The position numbers and the translations under genes are program-made. A DNA stretch of 64,000 nucleotides from Rhizobiaceae bacterium (GTDB taxonomy: Bacteria > Pseudomonadota > Alphaproteobacteria > Rhizobiales > Rhizobiaceae). Positions 44,238 to 54,000 of this stretch are shown here, one piece after another; positions within the stretch are counted from its first letter, which is position 1; each line of letters begins with the position of its first letter. The notes beneath the pieces were generated by a model that was not told where the DNA came from, did not search any database, and saw only the letters and a program-made list of their open reading frames with translations. The stretch is from assembly GCA_017644005.1 (NCBI GenBank), contig JAEPMJ010000004.1:1-64000 (forward strand). Direction: 5' to 3'.

Positions 44238-46319
44238 TCATTCGATGAACACATTGACGCTGGCCGCCCTGCCTGCCGCATCGACCACCGTGAGGGTTGA
44301 TGCGCCGGCGCCGTCCGGGCGCCAGCTCGCGGTTCGCCTGCGAACGGCGTCTTTCAGCGGTCGTCCGTTTGCCAGCCACCGGAAGGGCGCGCGGCCGCCC
44401 TGCAGTTTGAGAATGAGGGGAGCGGACCCCTCCGCCGCGAGTTCGACCCTTGCACCATCGGGCGGGAAGACGATGCGCGGCGAGGCCTCCACAATGCCGG
44501 GCATGACAGCGTCGTCGTCAAGCGAGCGAAAGCGGCGCAGCGTGACAGGCAAGTCGCCGCGCGGCAGGCGCACCGCGCCCTCAGGCGGCGACGCGTGTTC
44601 GGCAAATGCGATGCCGGAGCGCGAAAACGCGTCGAAAAGAACGGGCGCGGCGGTTTCGAAACCGGATATGCCGGGCACAGGCCCGCCGTCGGGCCTGCCG
44701 ATCCAGACGCCCAGCACATGGCGGCCGTCGAAGCCGATCGACCAGGCATCTCGATAGCCGTAGCTGGTACCGGTTTTGTAGGCGATGCCGAGTTCCGGCG
44801 CGCCTAGCGGCGGCACAACGCCCGAGAGGATGTCAGCGACTTGCCAGTTGGCCGCGGGGTCGAGAAGGCGCACCGGCTGCGGCTGGGCGGGCTTCACATG
44901 CAGCGGCGTGGCAAAGCCGGAATTGGGCAGTGCAGTGTAGAGTTGCACGAGGTCGCGCAGGGTGATGCCGACGCCGCCCAGCCCCATTGCCAGACCGGGT
45001 TTTTCGCCACGCGGCAATTCAGGTGTGACGCCCGCGTCTCGGAAGCGGCTGGCGAGCCGCGCCGGCCCGAGCGCGTCGAGCAGCCGGATGGCAGGTACGT
45101 TGAGCGAGAGTTGCAGCGCTTCGCGTACGCTGACATCGCCCAAATAGGCCATGTCGAAATTGCGCGGCCGATAACCGGCGAAGTCCGCCGGGCGATCCTC
45201 GATCATTGTCTGCTGGGCGACCAGTCCTTCTTCGAAGGCGAGTCCGTAGATAAACGGCTTCAGCGTCGAGCCCGGCGAGCGGACGGCGCGGGTCAAATCC
45301 ACCCAGCCATTGCGTCCGGCGTCGAAATAGTCGGCGGAACCCACCTCGGCGATGATAGAGCCGGTCCGCGCATCGGCCATCAGCATGGCGACGGAGACCT
45401 TGTCGCCGATGCGCGTCGCAGCCTCAGCCGCGACAGCCTCCAGGCTGCGCTGAACCCTGCCGTCGATCGTGAGTGCGATACGTTTTGCGGCCGGATCGGC
45501 CAGGCGGGCGGCATCAGCCGCGTGAGCGGCGAGTGCAGGGAGTTCGTAACGCCCGGTCGGCACAATGTTCACGGCGGCGGCCCGCGCAGCCTCTGCGCCT
45601 TCCATCAGGCCTGCATCGGCCATGCGGGCAAGCACGCGGTCGCGTGCCAGTTTTGCGTTTTCCGGATGCCGGTCCGGCCGGCGCGCCTCGGGCGACTGGG
45701 GAAGGGCAACCAACAAGGCTGCTTCGCCGACCGAAAGCCGCCGCGGTTCCTTGCCGAACCAGGCAAGGGATGCCGCGCGTACACCTTCGATATTGCCGCC
45801 GTATGGCGCGAGCGTGAGGTAACGCCGCAGGATCTCGTCCTTCGACAGCCGCCGCTCGATCTGCCAGGCGCGGAACATCTGCCGCAGCTTGGCCGGGACG
45901 GAACGCCGTTCGCGCGGTTCGATCAGCCGTGCAAGCTGCATCGTGATCGTCGAGCCGCCCGAGACGATTCGGCCGTTGGTCACGAGCTGGCCGGCAGCGC
46001 GCGCCATTGCGATCACATCGATGCCTCGATGATCGCGGAAGCGCTTGTCTTCATAGGCAATCAGCATGTCGAGGAAATGCGGGTCTATGTCGCGCAGTTC
46101 GACCGCCATGCGCCAGCGGCCGTCGGGAGCCGCATATGCGCGCAGCAACTCGCCATTGCGGCCCACGACTTCGGCCGAGATCGGCGGTTCATCGAGCGGC
46201 GGCGGGAGGGCGCGGTCGGCCTGAGCGAGCGCGACTAGCGCCAGCATTGCCAGCGCAGCCGCCGCCGCGCCAGCCGTTGCGGCGCGCGGCAGCACTTTGC
46301 CGGGCGAGAGCCGGCGCAT
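44238..46319 (-). CDS. pbpC: penicillin-binding protein 1C (bifunctional murein synthase)
   Basis: The 693-residue protein has a membrane anchor at about 13-32, a GT51 transglycosylase domain (catalytic Glu90 in AYEDKRFRDH, then SGGSTITMQLARL), and a transpeptidase domain with S351-x-x-K354 (PGSTLKPF), SLN in LSLNVPAIRLL and KTG in YKTGTSYGY. A C-terminal BiPBP_C beta domain follows. It polymerises and cross-links peptidoglycan. It overlaps the alpha-2-macroglobulin stop by one base, the pairing typical of this enzyme. Confidence 0.95.
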   Translation of the reverse strand: MRRLSPGKVLPRAATAGAAAAALAMLALVALAQADRALPPPLDEPPISAEVVGRNGELLRAYAAPDGRWRMAVELRDIDPHFLDMLIAYEDKRFRDHRGIDVIAMARAAGQLVTNGRIVSGGSTITMQLARLIEPRERRSVPAKLRQMFRAWQIERRLSKDEILRRYLTLAPYGGNIEGVRAASLAWFGKEPRRLSVGEAALLVALPQSPEARRPDRHPENAKLARDRVLARMADAGLMEGAEAARAAAVNIVPTGRYELPALAAHAADAARLADPAAKRIALTIDGRVQRSLEAVAAEAATRIGDKVSVAMLMADARTGSIIAEVGSADYFDAGRNGWVDLTRAVRSPGSTLKPFIYGLAFEEGLVAQQTMIEDRPADFAGYRPRNFDMAYLGDVSVREALQLSLNVPAIRLLDALGPARLASRFRDAGVTPELPRGEKPGLAMGLGGVGITLRDLVQLYTALPNSGFATPLHVKPAQPQPVRLLDPAANWQVADILSGVVPPLGAPELGIAYKTGTSYGYRDAWSIGFDGRHVLGVWIGRPDGGPVPGISGFETAAPVLFDAFSRSGIAFAEHASPPEGAVRLPRGDLPVTLRRFRSLDDDAVMPGIVEASPRIVFPPDGARVELAAEGSAPLILKLQGGRAPFRWLANGRPLKDAVRRRTASWRPDGAGASTLTVVDAAGRAASVNVFIE

Positions 46320-49300
46320 CAGGGCGCAACGACTTCTATGAAGCCGTCGGCGGTGCGGGCGCGGTACTGCGGACGATACATGTCCTCGACATTCGCGGCC
46401 GGATGCGCATAGACGCCGGGTGTGACCGCACGCACGACATAGGCCATGACGATCTCGCGGTCGCTGCCGCCGGAGCGGTCGAACGCGGCGACGAAACGGT
46501 CATCGCGGAACTCGGCATGCGCGTAGCCGGTATTCGGCAGCCACTCGAAATTCCTCAGTTCGGCGCTGCTGACAAGGCTCGGATTGTCGATCTCGAAACC
46601 GCCGGGCAGAAGGTCGGTCACCAATACGCGCGAACCCCAGTCGTTCTGCTCCGTCACCTTGAGAACCACAACCAGACGCTCGTTCTGTGTCACCGAACTG
46701 ACATTCGCTGGCGAACCGTCGAGATGGTAGTAGTTGCGTTCGATGGTGAATCCCTCGCCGCCAGCCGGCAGCGGCTCGGCAGGCGCGGCGACCGTGGTCA
46801 CCACCGCATCAACCGGAGCCGAGCCGCGATTGACGATCGTGACCGGATTGCCCGGCAGGTCGAGGCCATCGAGTTCGGTCGCGTAGCCGCCCATATGCGG
46901 GCTTCCGTTGACCTCGAGCTGCAGCGCTTCGCCGCCTTCCGCCAACGCGCGTGCGGCGAGCAGCATCCAGGCCTGCTCCTGCGTCGACATATAACGATCG
47001 ACACGGCTTGCCTCGGCGGCGAAGGAGATCATCTCCGGCACCATGCCGGGCACCGGCCGCGTTTCGGCCGCCAATGCCAGGATTGCAGCGCTATCGCGAA
47101 GGGTCGAGCCATAGTCCGAACGGTAGGCGTCGCTCTGCCCGCTGCGGGCGAGTTCGAGCGACGACCGGAAAGCGCGTTCCGCGCGCAGCGTGTCGCCATA
47201 GAGCGCGAGGCTCGCCGCGATCTGCGCGCGCGCCATCGGCGTGCCGAACTCGTCGAGGCGCGTGTCGGCGTAGTAGCGCAAGTCGCCGGCCGAGGCCCGG
47301 CGGTTGCGCGCCAGCACATAAAGCGCATAACCGATCTCGGCACCGCGCTCCTGAATGTCGAGATCATAGGAGATCGAGTTCTGGAGATTGTCGAGCGCCA
47401 GCCGCATGCCCTGTTCCGGCACCTGATAGTCCAGTTCGCGGGCGCGGGTCAGGAACTCCGTCACGTAGGAATCGAGCCACAGATCGCCGTAGCCCGGCGC
47501 CCAGAGGCCGAAGCTGCCGGAGGACGACTGGTAGGAAAACACACGCAGGATCGCGTCCTGCACGCGCTTTTCGACTTCAGGATCGGGATCCAGACCCGAC
47601 TGTGCCGCAAGTTCCGCAACATAAAGCAGCGGCAGCGCGCGGCTCGTCGTCTGTTCCGCACAGCCATATGGATAGCGGTCGAGGCTGACTAGCAGCGACG
47701 GAACGTCGAACGCCGCGACCGGCGAAACGCCGATCGAGACCGACGCCCCGTCGAGCAGGCTGTCGCCCAGGAGTTCCTCGTCGACCCTGATGGAGCCGCC
47801 ATCTGCCGCCAGCGAGACGATGCGCCGCGTCGTGACGGGCAGGGCGGAGGGCCGGACGGGGATCGACAGCGCGTGTTCGACCGTCGTGCCGTCGGCGTGC
47901 GCAAGGTGCACAGTGATCGCCGAGCGGCCTGTCATTTCGGCGGTGAGCGGCACCGTGACGGATTTGCGTTCGCCGGAAGCGAAGGTGACTGTATCTGCAA
48001 ATGTCGCAGCGACCCGGCCGTCAGTAAGCACCTCAAGGCTGTATTCGCCCGCCGGACCATCGGTATTGGCGATGTCGAGGCGCAGCGTTGCCGTGTCGCC
48101 GGGCGCCATGAAGCGCGGCAGGCCGGCGGTAACGACGACCGGCTCCCGCACGATGACGTCGGCTTCGGCGTTGCCGACCGCATTTTTCGTCCATGCCACG
48201 GCCATCAGGCGTACCGTGCCGTTGAACTGGGGAATGTCGAAGGTGACGATCGCGCGGCCATCGTTGTCGAGTTCGATCGGGCCGGTGAAGAAGGCAACCA
48301 GCTCTTCGGTCGGCGGGCTACCCTCGGTGGCCATACCACCGCCATCGCCACCGGTGCGAAGACGTCCGGTGACGCCGAGCGAACCGTCGATCAGCCGGCC
48401 GTAAAGATCGCGCAGTTCCAGCCCGAGGCGGCGCTGGCCGTAATACCAGCCGCTTGCATCAGGAGCCTCGTAGCTGGTGAGGTTGAGAATGCCGACATCG
48501 ACCGCAGCGAGGGCGACATAGGCGGTTTCGCCAGCCGCACCCGGTACGGAGATCGGCACCGTGAGCGGACCGCGCGGTTTCGACTGTGCCGGTGCTTCCA
48601 GCGCGACATCGAGCTTGCGCGCGCCGGGATCGACAGAGAGCCATTTCAGGCCGATGGCGCGGGCCGGCATGCGGGTTTCTTCGGCGTCTCCGGGACGGAA
48701 CAGGGTGGCGGTGAGATAGGCACCCGCGCCCCAGTTCTCGCTGACGGGAATGTCGAGCGTTGCGCCGCCCTCGGGAACGCTTGCTGTGAAGGTTTCAAGC
48801 AGGCGATCCGCGCCGACCGTCACAAGCACCTCGCCGGCGAAGCGCGGCGAAATCTGCAGGCGCGCGGTTTCGCCCGGAGCGTATTCTTCCTTATCCAGCG
48901 CGATTTCGAGGCCGTCCGGCGTTTCGGTCGAGCTTGCTGCGACATACCAGCCGGCGTCGAACTCTACGGAGGTCTGCGGGCCTGCCGGGTCAGGGGTTTC
49001 CACCGTCAGGCGGTAGCGACCCCACTGAACCGCTGACTGAATGCGGCCTTCTGCGCCGGTGCCGACATCGAGCCGGCCGTCTGCGACCCTGGTTTCGTAT
49101 GTGACCGGCTCGTAATGCCAGCTGGAGCCGTTGCGGTACCATTGATACGAGCGCTCGAGCTTTTCGAGCGTCCAGATCAGGCTTTCCATTTCCGTACGCT
49201 CGCCGCCGGCTGATGCGCCGATGACACGGAAGGAGGCGACGGCGCCTTCCGGCACCGAGCCGCCAGTGAATTCGGGCCGCACACCGATCAGGTCGGTCTC

Positions 49301-51778
49301 CGAAGCAACGCCGATTACCAGCGAGCGCTCGACCGCGCGGCCGGCGCCTTCGCGCATGCGCACGACCACATTGGCGTCGATGCGCTGGGTGGTGGAGGGG
49401 ATCGCGTTGACGAAGACCTCGAAGCTCGCCTTGCCGTTGTCGTCGGTGACGGGAAGGTCGGTCAGCGGCGTGACATTGGCGTATTCGTTGGTCTGCTCGT
49501 CCGCCAGACCGAACAAATAGCCGGGGAAGGCATCCCATTCGCGGGTCGTCGTCAGTGCGACTTCGCCCTCCATGGAAAGCCCCGAGGCCGGCGCGCCATA
49601 CAGGAAACGTCCCTCAACCTCGACCAGGGCAGGTTCGCCGACCACGATTTCATCGTCGGGCGAGGTGAGGTCGAATTCGATGCGGTCGGGCACGAAATCC
49701 TCGACCAGGAAGCGACCGCTGGCGACCGAGGCTTTGTCGGGGTCGGCATGGATGCGGTAGTTCCAGGTGCCGCGCATGGCGTTTGCCTGGAGGTCGAGTT
49801 CCACCGCGTAGCCGCCCATCGCAGCGCCATCGTCGACAATGCGGCGATCCTCGACACCGTCGGGGCGGGTGAAGATGAATGTGAGCGGCAGATTTTCGAC
49901 CGCCACCGCCGCGTCGTCCCTTGCCAGGGCCGCGGTATGTACGGTCTCGCCGGCGCGATAGATGCCGCGTTCGGTCCAGGCGAAGACGTCGAGCGCGCCG
50001 GGCGCAGCGCGGCCGGTGACGCCACGATCCGACAGGTCGAAGCCGGCGCGGGTCATGTCGAGGAAGACGAAATCGCCGCCGCTGTTCTTCGCAAGCAGCG
50101 CCGCCGGGGCGAGGCTGCCGGTGCCGCGCGTCAGGCCCGGAGTGAATTTCGCCTGGCCGGCGGCGTCGGTGGTGGCGGTCCCAAGCACTTCGTTATTGCG
50201 CGCCAGCAGCGTGAGTTCCGCACCCTCAAGTGGCTGGGCGCTCGCCAGCGAGCGGGCGAAAACCGTCAGGCCGTCAACGCCGGTGAAGGTGCTAAGGCCG
50301 ATATCCGACACCACGAACCACTGCGTCGCCCTGGCGTTCCAGTAATCCGACTGTGCGCCTTTCGGCGTTGCGGAAAGCACATAGACACCGGGTTCGCGCT
50401 CGGGCAGCGCCTCATCGACCGGAAAACTCGTCGTGACTTCGGAATTCAGTTCGGAGCGAATGTCGATCTCGCCCTGCCAGACGGGCTGGCCAAGCTCATC
50501 GCCGATTTCGGAAAGGCCGTAGCCGTCGAGCTGGCTGAGGAAACGGTAGCCGGACAAGAGCTGCGTCAAAGCGCGGTCGCCGACGCGATATAGCTTCAGG
50601 TCCGCGGTTTCGGTGTTGACGCTGATCAGCGGGATGCCGCGACGCGCGGTGGAGGGCAGCACGAAGTTCTCGCCGGTGAAACGCAGCGAAGGCGAGCGGT
50701 CGCGTACATAGATATTGAGCGTGATGGGGCTCGTGATCACCTCGCCGATGGCCGAAGGCAGGCCGGAGCGGACGACGATGTCATAATATTCGCCGTGGTC
50801 GAGACCTTCGACACAAAGCTGGCGCTCTCCGGCATCGACGGCTTTGGGCGCACGTCCGTCGACCGTGACGAAGGAGGCGTAATCCGTGCCGGTTTTCACC
50901 AGCGCTTCGGAAAACTGGAGGCAGATGCGCGGCGAAACCGTGTCGGAATTCACCGTATGATCGACGACGCGGAAGCCTTTGCGGGCGCGCAAATCTTCCA
51001 TCTCGGCACGCACGGCGGCGCTGTTCACCAGTTCGAGGCTGGCATTGTAGGCCGAGATCGCCGGGCGGTAGAGATCGCGATTGTCGAGCGCGCGGGCCAT
51101 GGCGGCCAGTGCCTCTGCGCGTTCGTTTGTGCCGCGCGTAAGCCGGTAGGCGTTCAGCGCCGCTGAGGTAGCGGCGCGCGCGAAGGCGCCCTTCTCGAAG
51201 CTGTTTTCGGTGGTGACGGCAAGCAGCGCGGCGGCGAGCCGCGACCAGACGGAGCGTGCATCCGCGTCGATACGCAATGCCTCGCGGAACGCCTGAACGG
51301 CCTCGCGGGTATTGCCGGCAGCAAGTGCATCGTCGCCAATCGTGGTGAGCACGCCGACTCCCATTCCCGGGTCGGGACGCGGCTTGGCCGCGATGTCGGC
51401 GCGGTAGCGGATCGCCTCGTCGCCGACATTCGAAGGCAGGAAAGCGAGTGCGGGAGGTGCGCCGATGTCGGGTTCGCCGGTCGAAGCCACTGCGCGCCCG
51501 GCGACCGCGCCCGGGAAAGGATTGATGAAGCTGTAGTCGGATTTGAGGAAACACCAGCTTGCGCCGGTATTATAGGTGAAGGCGCGGCACTGCTGGTCGC
51601 CCATGCAAGCCGCCGAGCATTGTTCGAGCGTAACGTCTTTTTCCGTCCGCAGATCGAAGCCGAAATAATCGCCGTCCTGCGTCAGCTCGATGCGCCGCTC
51701 CTGCGCTGTCGCCAGCGAGGCTGACATGAAAATTGCCAGAATCAGAAAAGAAAAGAACCGAATTGCGCGCATGCCCAT
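46319..51778 (-). CDS. bacterial alpha-2-macroglobulin with N-terminal PAN/apple domain
   Basis: The 1819-residue protein has a signal peptide (cleavage after ATA near residue 26) but no lipobox Cys, so it is probably free in the periplasm. A Cys-rich PAN-like domain (about 30-95, CSAACMGDQQC) and a helical repeat region (about 130-260) come first, then macroglobulin beta domains. The thioester motif CAEQ is at 1373-1376, followed by the helical thioester domain. The protein would trap proteases that enter the periplasm and works beside PBP1C. The ATG at 51778 follows GGAGGAG; 51772 is an alternative. Confidence 0.93.
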   Translation of the reverse strand: MGMRAIRFFSFLILAIFMSASLATAQERRIELTQDGDYFGFDLRTEKDVTLEQCSAACMGDQQCRAFTYNTGASWCFLKSDYSFINPFPGAVAGRAVASTGEPDIGAPPALAFLPSNVGDEAIRYRADIAAKPRPDPGMGVGVLTTIGDDALAAGNTREAVQAFREALRIDADARSVWSRLAAALLAVTTENSFEKGAFARAATSAALNAYRLTRGTNERAEALAAMARALDNRDLYRPAISAYNASLELVNSAAVRAEMEDLRARKGFRVVDHTVNSDTVSPRICLQFSEALVKTGTDYASFVTVDGRAPKAVDAGERQLCVEGLDHGEYYDIVVRSGLPSAIGEVITSPITLNIYVRDRSPSLRFTGENFVLPSTARRGIPLISVNTETADLKLYRVGDRALTQLLSGYRFLSQLDGYGLSEIGDELGQPVWQGEIDIRSELNSEVTTSFPVDEALPEREPGVYVLSATPKGAQSDYWNARATQWFVVSDIGLSTFTGVDGLTVFARSLASAQPLEGAELTLLARNNEVLGTATTDAAGQAKFTPGLTRGTGSLAPAALLAKNSGGDFVFLDMTRAGFDLSDRGVTGRAAPGALDVFAWTERGIYRAGETVHTAALARDDAAVAVENLPLTFIFTRPDGVEDRRIVDDGAAMGGYAVELDLQANAMRGTWNYRIHADPDKASVASGRFLVEDFVPDRIEFDLTSPDDEIVVGEPALVEVEGRFLYGAPASGLSMEGEVALTTTREWDAFPGYLFGLADEQTNEYANVTPLTDLPVTDDNGKASFEVFVNAIPSTTQRIDANVVVRMREGAGRAVERSLVIGVASETDLIGVRPEFTGGSVPEGAVASFRVIGASAGGERTEMESLIWTLEKLERSYQWYRNGSSWHYEPVTYETRVADGRLDVGTGAEGRIQSAVQWGRYRLTVETPDPAGPQTSVEFDAGWYVAASSTETPDGLEIALDKEEYAPGETARLQISPRFAGEVLVTVGADRLLETFTASVPEGGATLDIPVSENWGAGAYLTATLFRPGDAEETRMPARAIGLKWLSVDPGARKLDVALEAPAQSKPRGPLTVPISVPGAAGETAYVALAAVDVGILNLTSYEAPDASGWYYGQRRLGLELRDLYGRLIDGSLGVTGRLRTGGDGGGMATEGSPPTEELVAFFTGPIELDNDGRAIVTFDIPQFNGTVRLMAVAWTKNAVGNAEADVIVREPVVVTAGLPRFMAPGDTATLRLDIANTDGPAGEYSLEVLTDGRVAATFADTVTFASGERKSVTVPLTAEMTGRSAITVHLAHADGTTVEHALSIPVRPSALPVTTRRIVSLAADGGSIRVDEELLGDSLLDGASVSIGVSPVAAFDVPSLLVSLDRYPYGCAEQTTSRALPLLYVAELAAQSGLDPDPEVEKRVQDAILRVFSYQSSSGSFGLWAPGYGDLWLDSYVTEFLTRARELDYQVPEQGMRLALDNLQNSISYDLDIQERGAEIGYALYVLARNRRASAGDLRYYADTRLDEFGTPMARAQIAASLALYGDTLRAERAFRSSLELARSGQSDAYRSDYGSTLRDSAAILALAAETRPVPGMVPEMISFAAEASRVDRYMSTQEQAWMLLAARALAEGGEALQLEVNGSPHMGGYATELDGLDLPGNPVTIVNRGSAPVDAVVTTVAAPAEPLPAGGEGFTIERNYYHLDGSPANVSSVTQNERLVVVLKVTEQNDWGSRVLVTDLLPGGFEIDNPSLVSSAELRNFEWLPNTGYAHAEFRDDRFVAAFDRSGGSDREIVMAYVVRAVTPGVYAHPAANVEDMYRPQYRARTADGFIEVVAP

Positions 51779-52051
51779 GCTGCTCCTCCAACGGTATCCG
51801 CGTCCCTTCGGATAACCCACTCATGTGGCGCTTGTGATACGGCGGTTGTCAACGGCAGCGCCGCGCGCCATGTAGACAGGCCGGTTTACGTTTGCCCCGC
51901 CCCGATGGCGTGTTAAGGCAGTTGGGGCCGCCTGCGCGTGTGCGTTTCCTGCGCCGTTACAAGCTGTAAGGGAATGTGAGCGCCGGATTGTGGCGGCATT
52001 AGGTGCAATTGAGTTCAGTCTGCATTCAGGAATTGTGGTTACCTTGGAGTA

Positions 52052-53992
52052 ATGCGACCGGGAAAAATGCCAGATACGGGCACTGTCGGGCCGGGCGCGC
52101 GTTTCGCGCGCCTGATGGCTGCGTTCGTTCTTTCGGCATCTTTCGCAGGCACGGCCGCGACCCCGGCCACGGCCTTCGAGCTGTTCGGATTGCGGCTGTT
52201 CGGCAAAAAGGACGAGACCAAGACCGAGATTGTCGATCCCGTCTTCTATTCGGTCAGTTTCGACCCCGGGCCTTCGAATGAAGAACTTTCGGAGCGGCTG
52301 AAAGATGCGTCGCTGCTTGTCGGCGACGAAGGCAAGGCGGTCTCGGGTTCGCTCGGACTGATTTCAAAAGCGCGCAACGACCGTGAGCGGCTTGTCGCGG
52401 CACTTTACGAAAATGCACGCTACGATGGCGTGGTGACGATCCGCATCGCGGGCAGGTCGCTGGACGACATCGCGCCGGACGCTCAGTTCGACGCGAGCGG
52501 GCCTGTGCCGATCTCGATCAGAGTCGATCCCGGCAATGTGTTCGTACTCGGCGATATCAGCCTGACGGGCGATGCGGCCGATCTGGCGCCGGCGCGGTTC
52601 GGGTTGATGCCGGGTGGCGAAGCCGGCTCGACTGCCATTCTCAGGGCCGAGCGCGACATGGTACGCGCGCTGAAGCAGGAAGGCAGGCCTCTGGCCCGCG
52701 TGGTTTCGCGCGAGGTGGTGGCCGACAGTGCAACCAAGGAACTCGATATCAGTTTCGGCATCGAAGCCGGGCCGATCGCGCCATATGGCAGGACGAATGT
52801 CGAGGGTGCGGAGCAGGTCGACCGCGAGTTCATTGCCTATATGACGGGGCTCGAACAGGGCGAGACCTATTCGCCCGAAGAGCGCGACCGGGCACGCGAG
52901 CGGCTGCAGAACCTCGACGTTTTCAGCAGTGTTTCGGTGACCGAAGCGGACGCGCTCGACCCTGACGGGTCGATCCCGATGAATGTCATCGTTTCGGAGC
53001 GAAAGCACCGCTATTTCGGGGTTGGCGCCACGATTTCGAGTACCGACGGCGCAGGCATCGAAGGCTATTGGGGACACCGCAACCTGTTCGGCAGGGCGGA
53101 AAAGCTGCGCATCGAGGGCTCCATCAGCCGCATCGGCAGCGCCGCGAGCCTTGGAATGCTCAACTACAATGCAGCCATTCTGTTCGAGAAGCCCGGCGTG
53201 ATGGGGCCGGCTTCGAAGTTCATTTCGAGCGTCAGGGCATCGTTCGAGCACCCCAACGCCTATAACAGCTTCACCGTCGATGCGCGGGCCGGCATCCGCC
53301 GCGACCTGACACCGAAACAGACGGTTTCGGCCGAAGTACGCGTGGCCTGGTCCAGCGTGACCGACAGTTTCAGCCCGGTCGTGCCCCGCAGCCATCTTCT
53401 GGTCAGTATTCCGCTGGAATATGTTTATGATGGTCGCGACAACCGACTCGATCCGAAGCGGGGCCAGCGTTTCCTGGTCTACGCGGAGCCGACGCGCGAT
53501 TTGTTTTCGGGCGCCAATTTCCTGAAGGTGCGGGGCGAGGCCTCGATCTACAGGTCGCTCGACAGCGATGGACGGATCGTCTTTGCGGCGCGCGCCGCGG
53601 CAGGATCGATCGTGGGTGCGCCGCTGGCAGCTATACCCGCCGACAGGCGGTTCTATTCGGGCGGCGGCGGTTCGGTGCGGGGATATGCCTATCAGGGCGT
53701 GGGCCCGCGCGACGCGACCGGGAAACCGACCGGCGGACGGTCATTCGCGGAGGCTTCGCTCGAAATGCGCATCAAGGTCAGTGAGAAGGTGGGACTGGTT
53801 CCCTTCGTCGATGCCGGCACGGTGTCGGCTGCAACGGTGCCCAACCTTTCAACGCTGCAGTTCGGCGCGGGCCTCGGCCTTCGTTACCTGACGCCGTTCG
53901 GCCCGCTCAGGGTCGATGCGGCCGTCCCGCTGAACCGGCGTCCCGGCGATCCGAGTTTTGGCGTCTATGCGGGTATCGGGCAGGCATTCTGA
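52052..53992 (+). CDS. tamA: outer-membrane assembly protein TamA (Omp85 family)
   Basis: The 646-residue protein has a signal sequence (residues about 15-42), POTRA domains in the N-terminal 300 residues and an Omp85 beta-barrel. The conserved GGGGSVRGYAYQ motif for barrel loop 6 is present, and the last strand ends in Phe. With TamB it helps insert proteins into the outer membrane. Start ATG 52052 or 52067. It is divergent from the alpha-2-macroglobulin gene with 273 bases between, and tamB follows after 8 bases. Confidence 0.92.
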   Translation: MRPGKMPDTGTVGPGARFARLMAAFVLSASFAGTAATPATAFELFGLRLFGKKDETKTEIVDPVFYSVSFDPGPSNEELSERLKDASLLVGDEGKAVSGSLGLISKARNDRERLVAALYENARYDGVVTIRIAGRSLDDIAPDAQFDASGPVPISIRVDPGNVFVLGDISLTGDAADLAPARFGLMPGGEAGSTAILRAERDMVRALKQEGRPLARVVSREVVADSATKELDISFGIEAGPIAPYGRTNVEGAEQVDREFIAYMTGLEQGETYSPEERDRARERLQNLDVFSSVSVTEADALDPDGSIPMNVIVSERKHRYFGVGATISSTDGAGIEGYWGHRNLFGRAEKLRIEGSISRIGSAASLGMLNYNAAILFEKPGVMGPASKFISSVRASFEHPNAYNSFTVDARAGIRRDLTPKQTVSAEVRVAWSSVTDSFSPVVPRSHLLVSIPLEYVYDGRDNRLDPKRGQRFLVYAEPTRDLFSGANFLKVRGEASIYRSLDSDGRIVFAARAAAGSIVGAPLAAIPADRRFYSGGGGSVRGYAYQGVGPRDATGKPTGGRSFAEASLEMRIKVSEKVGLVPFVDAGTVSAATVPNLSTLQFGAGLGLRYLTPFGPLRVDAAVPLNRRPGDPSFGVYAGIGQAF

Positions 53993-54000
53993 CCGCCGCC

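Noticed and set aside
44841..46238. 465-codon plus-strand frame opposite pbpC
   Set aside because: The translation is low-complexity and Arg/Gly-rich, without domains. pbpC on the minus strand has all catalytic motifs.
46007..47692. 561-codon plus-strand frame over pbpC and the alpha-2-macroglobulin gene
   Set aside because: It covers the junction of two well-supported minus-strand genes, and its protein has no coherent fold signal.
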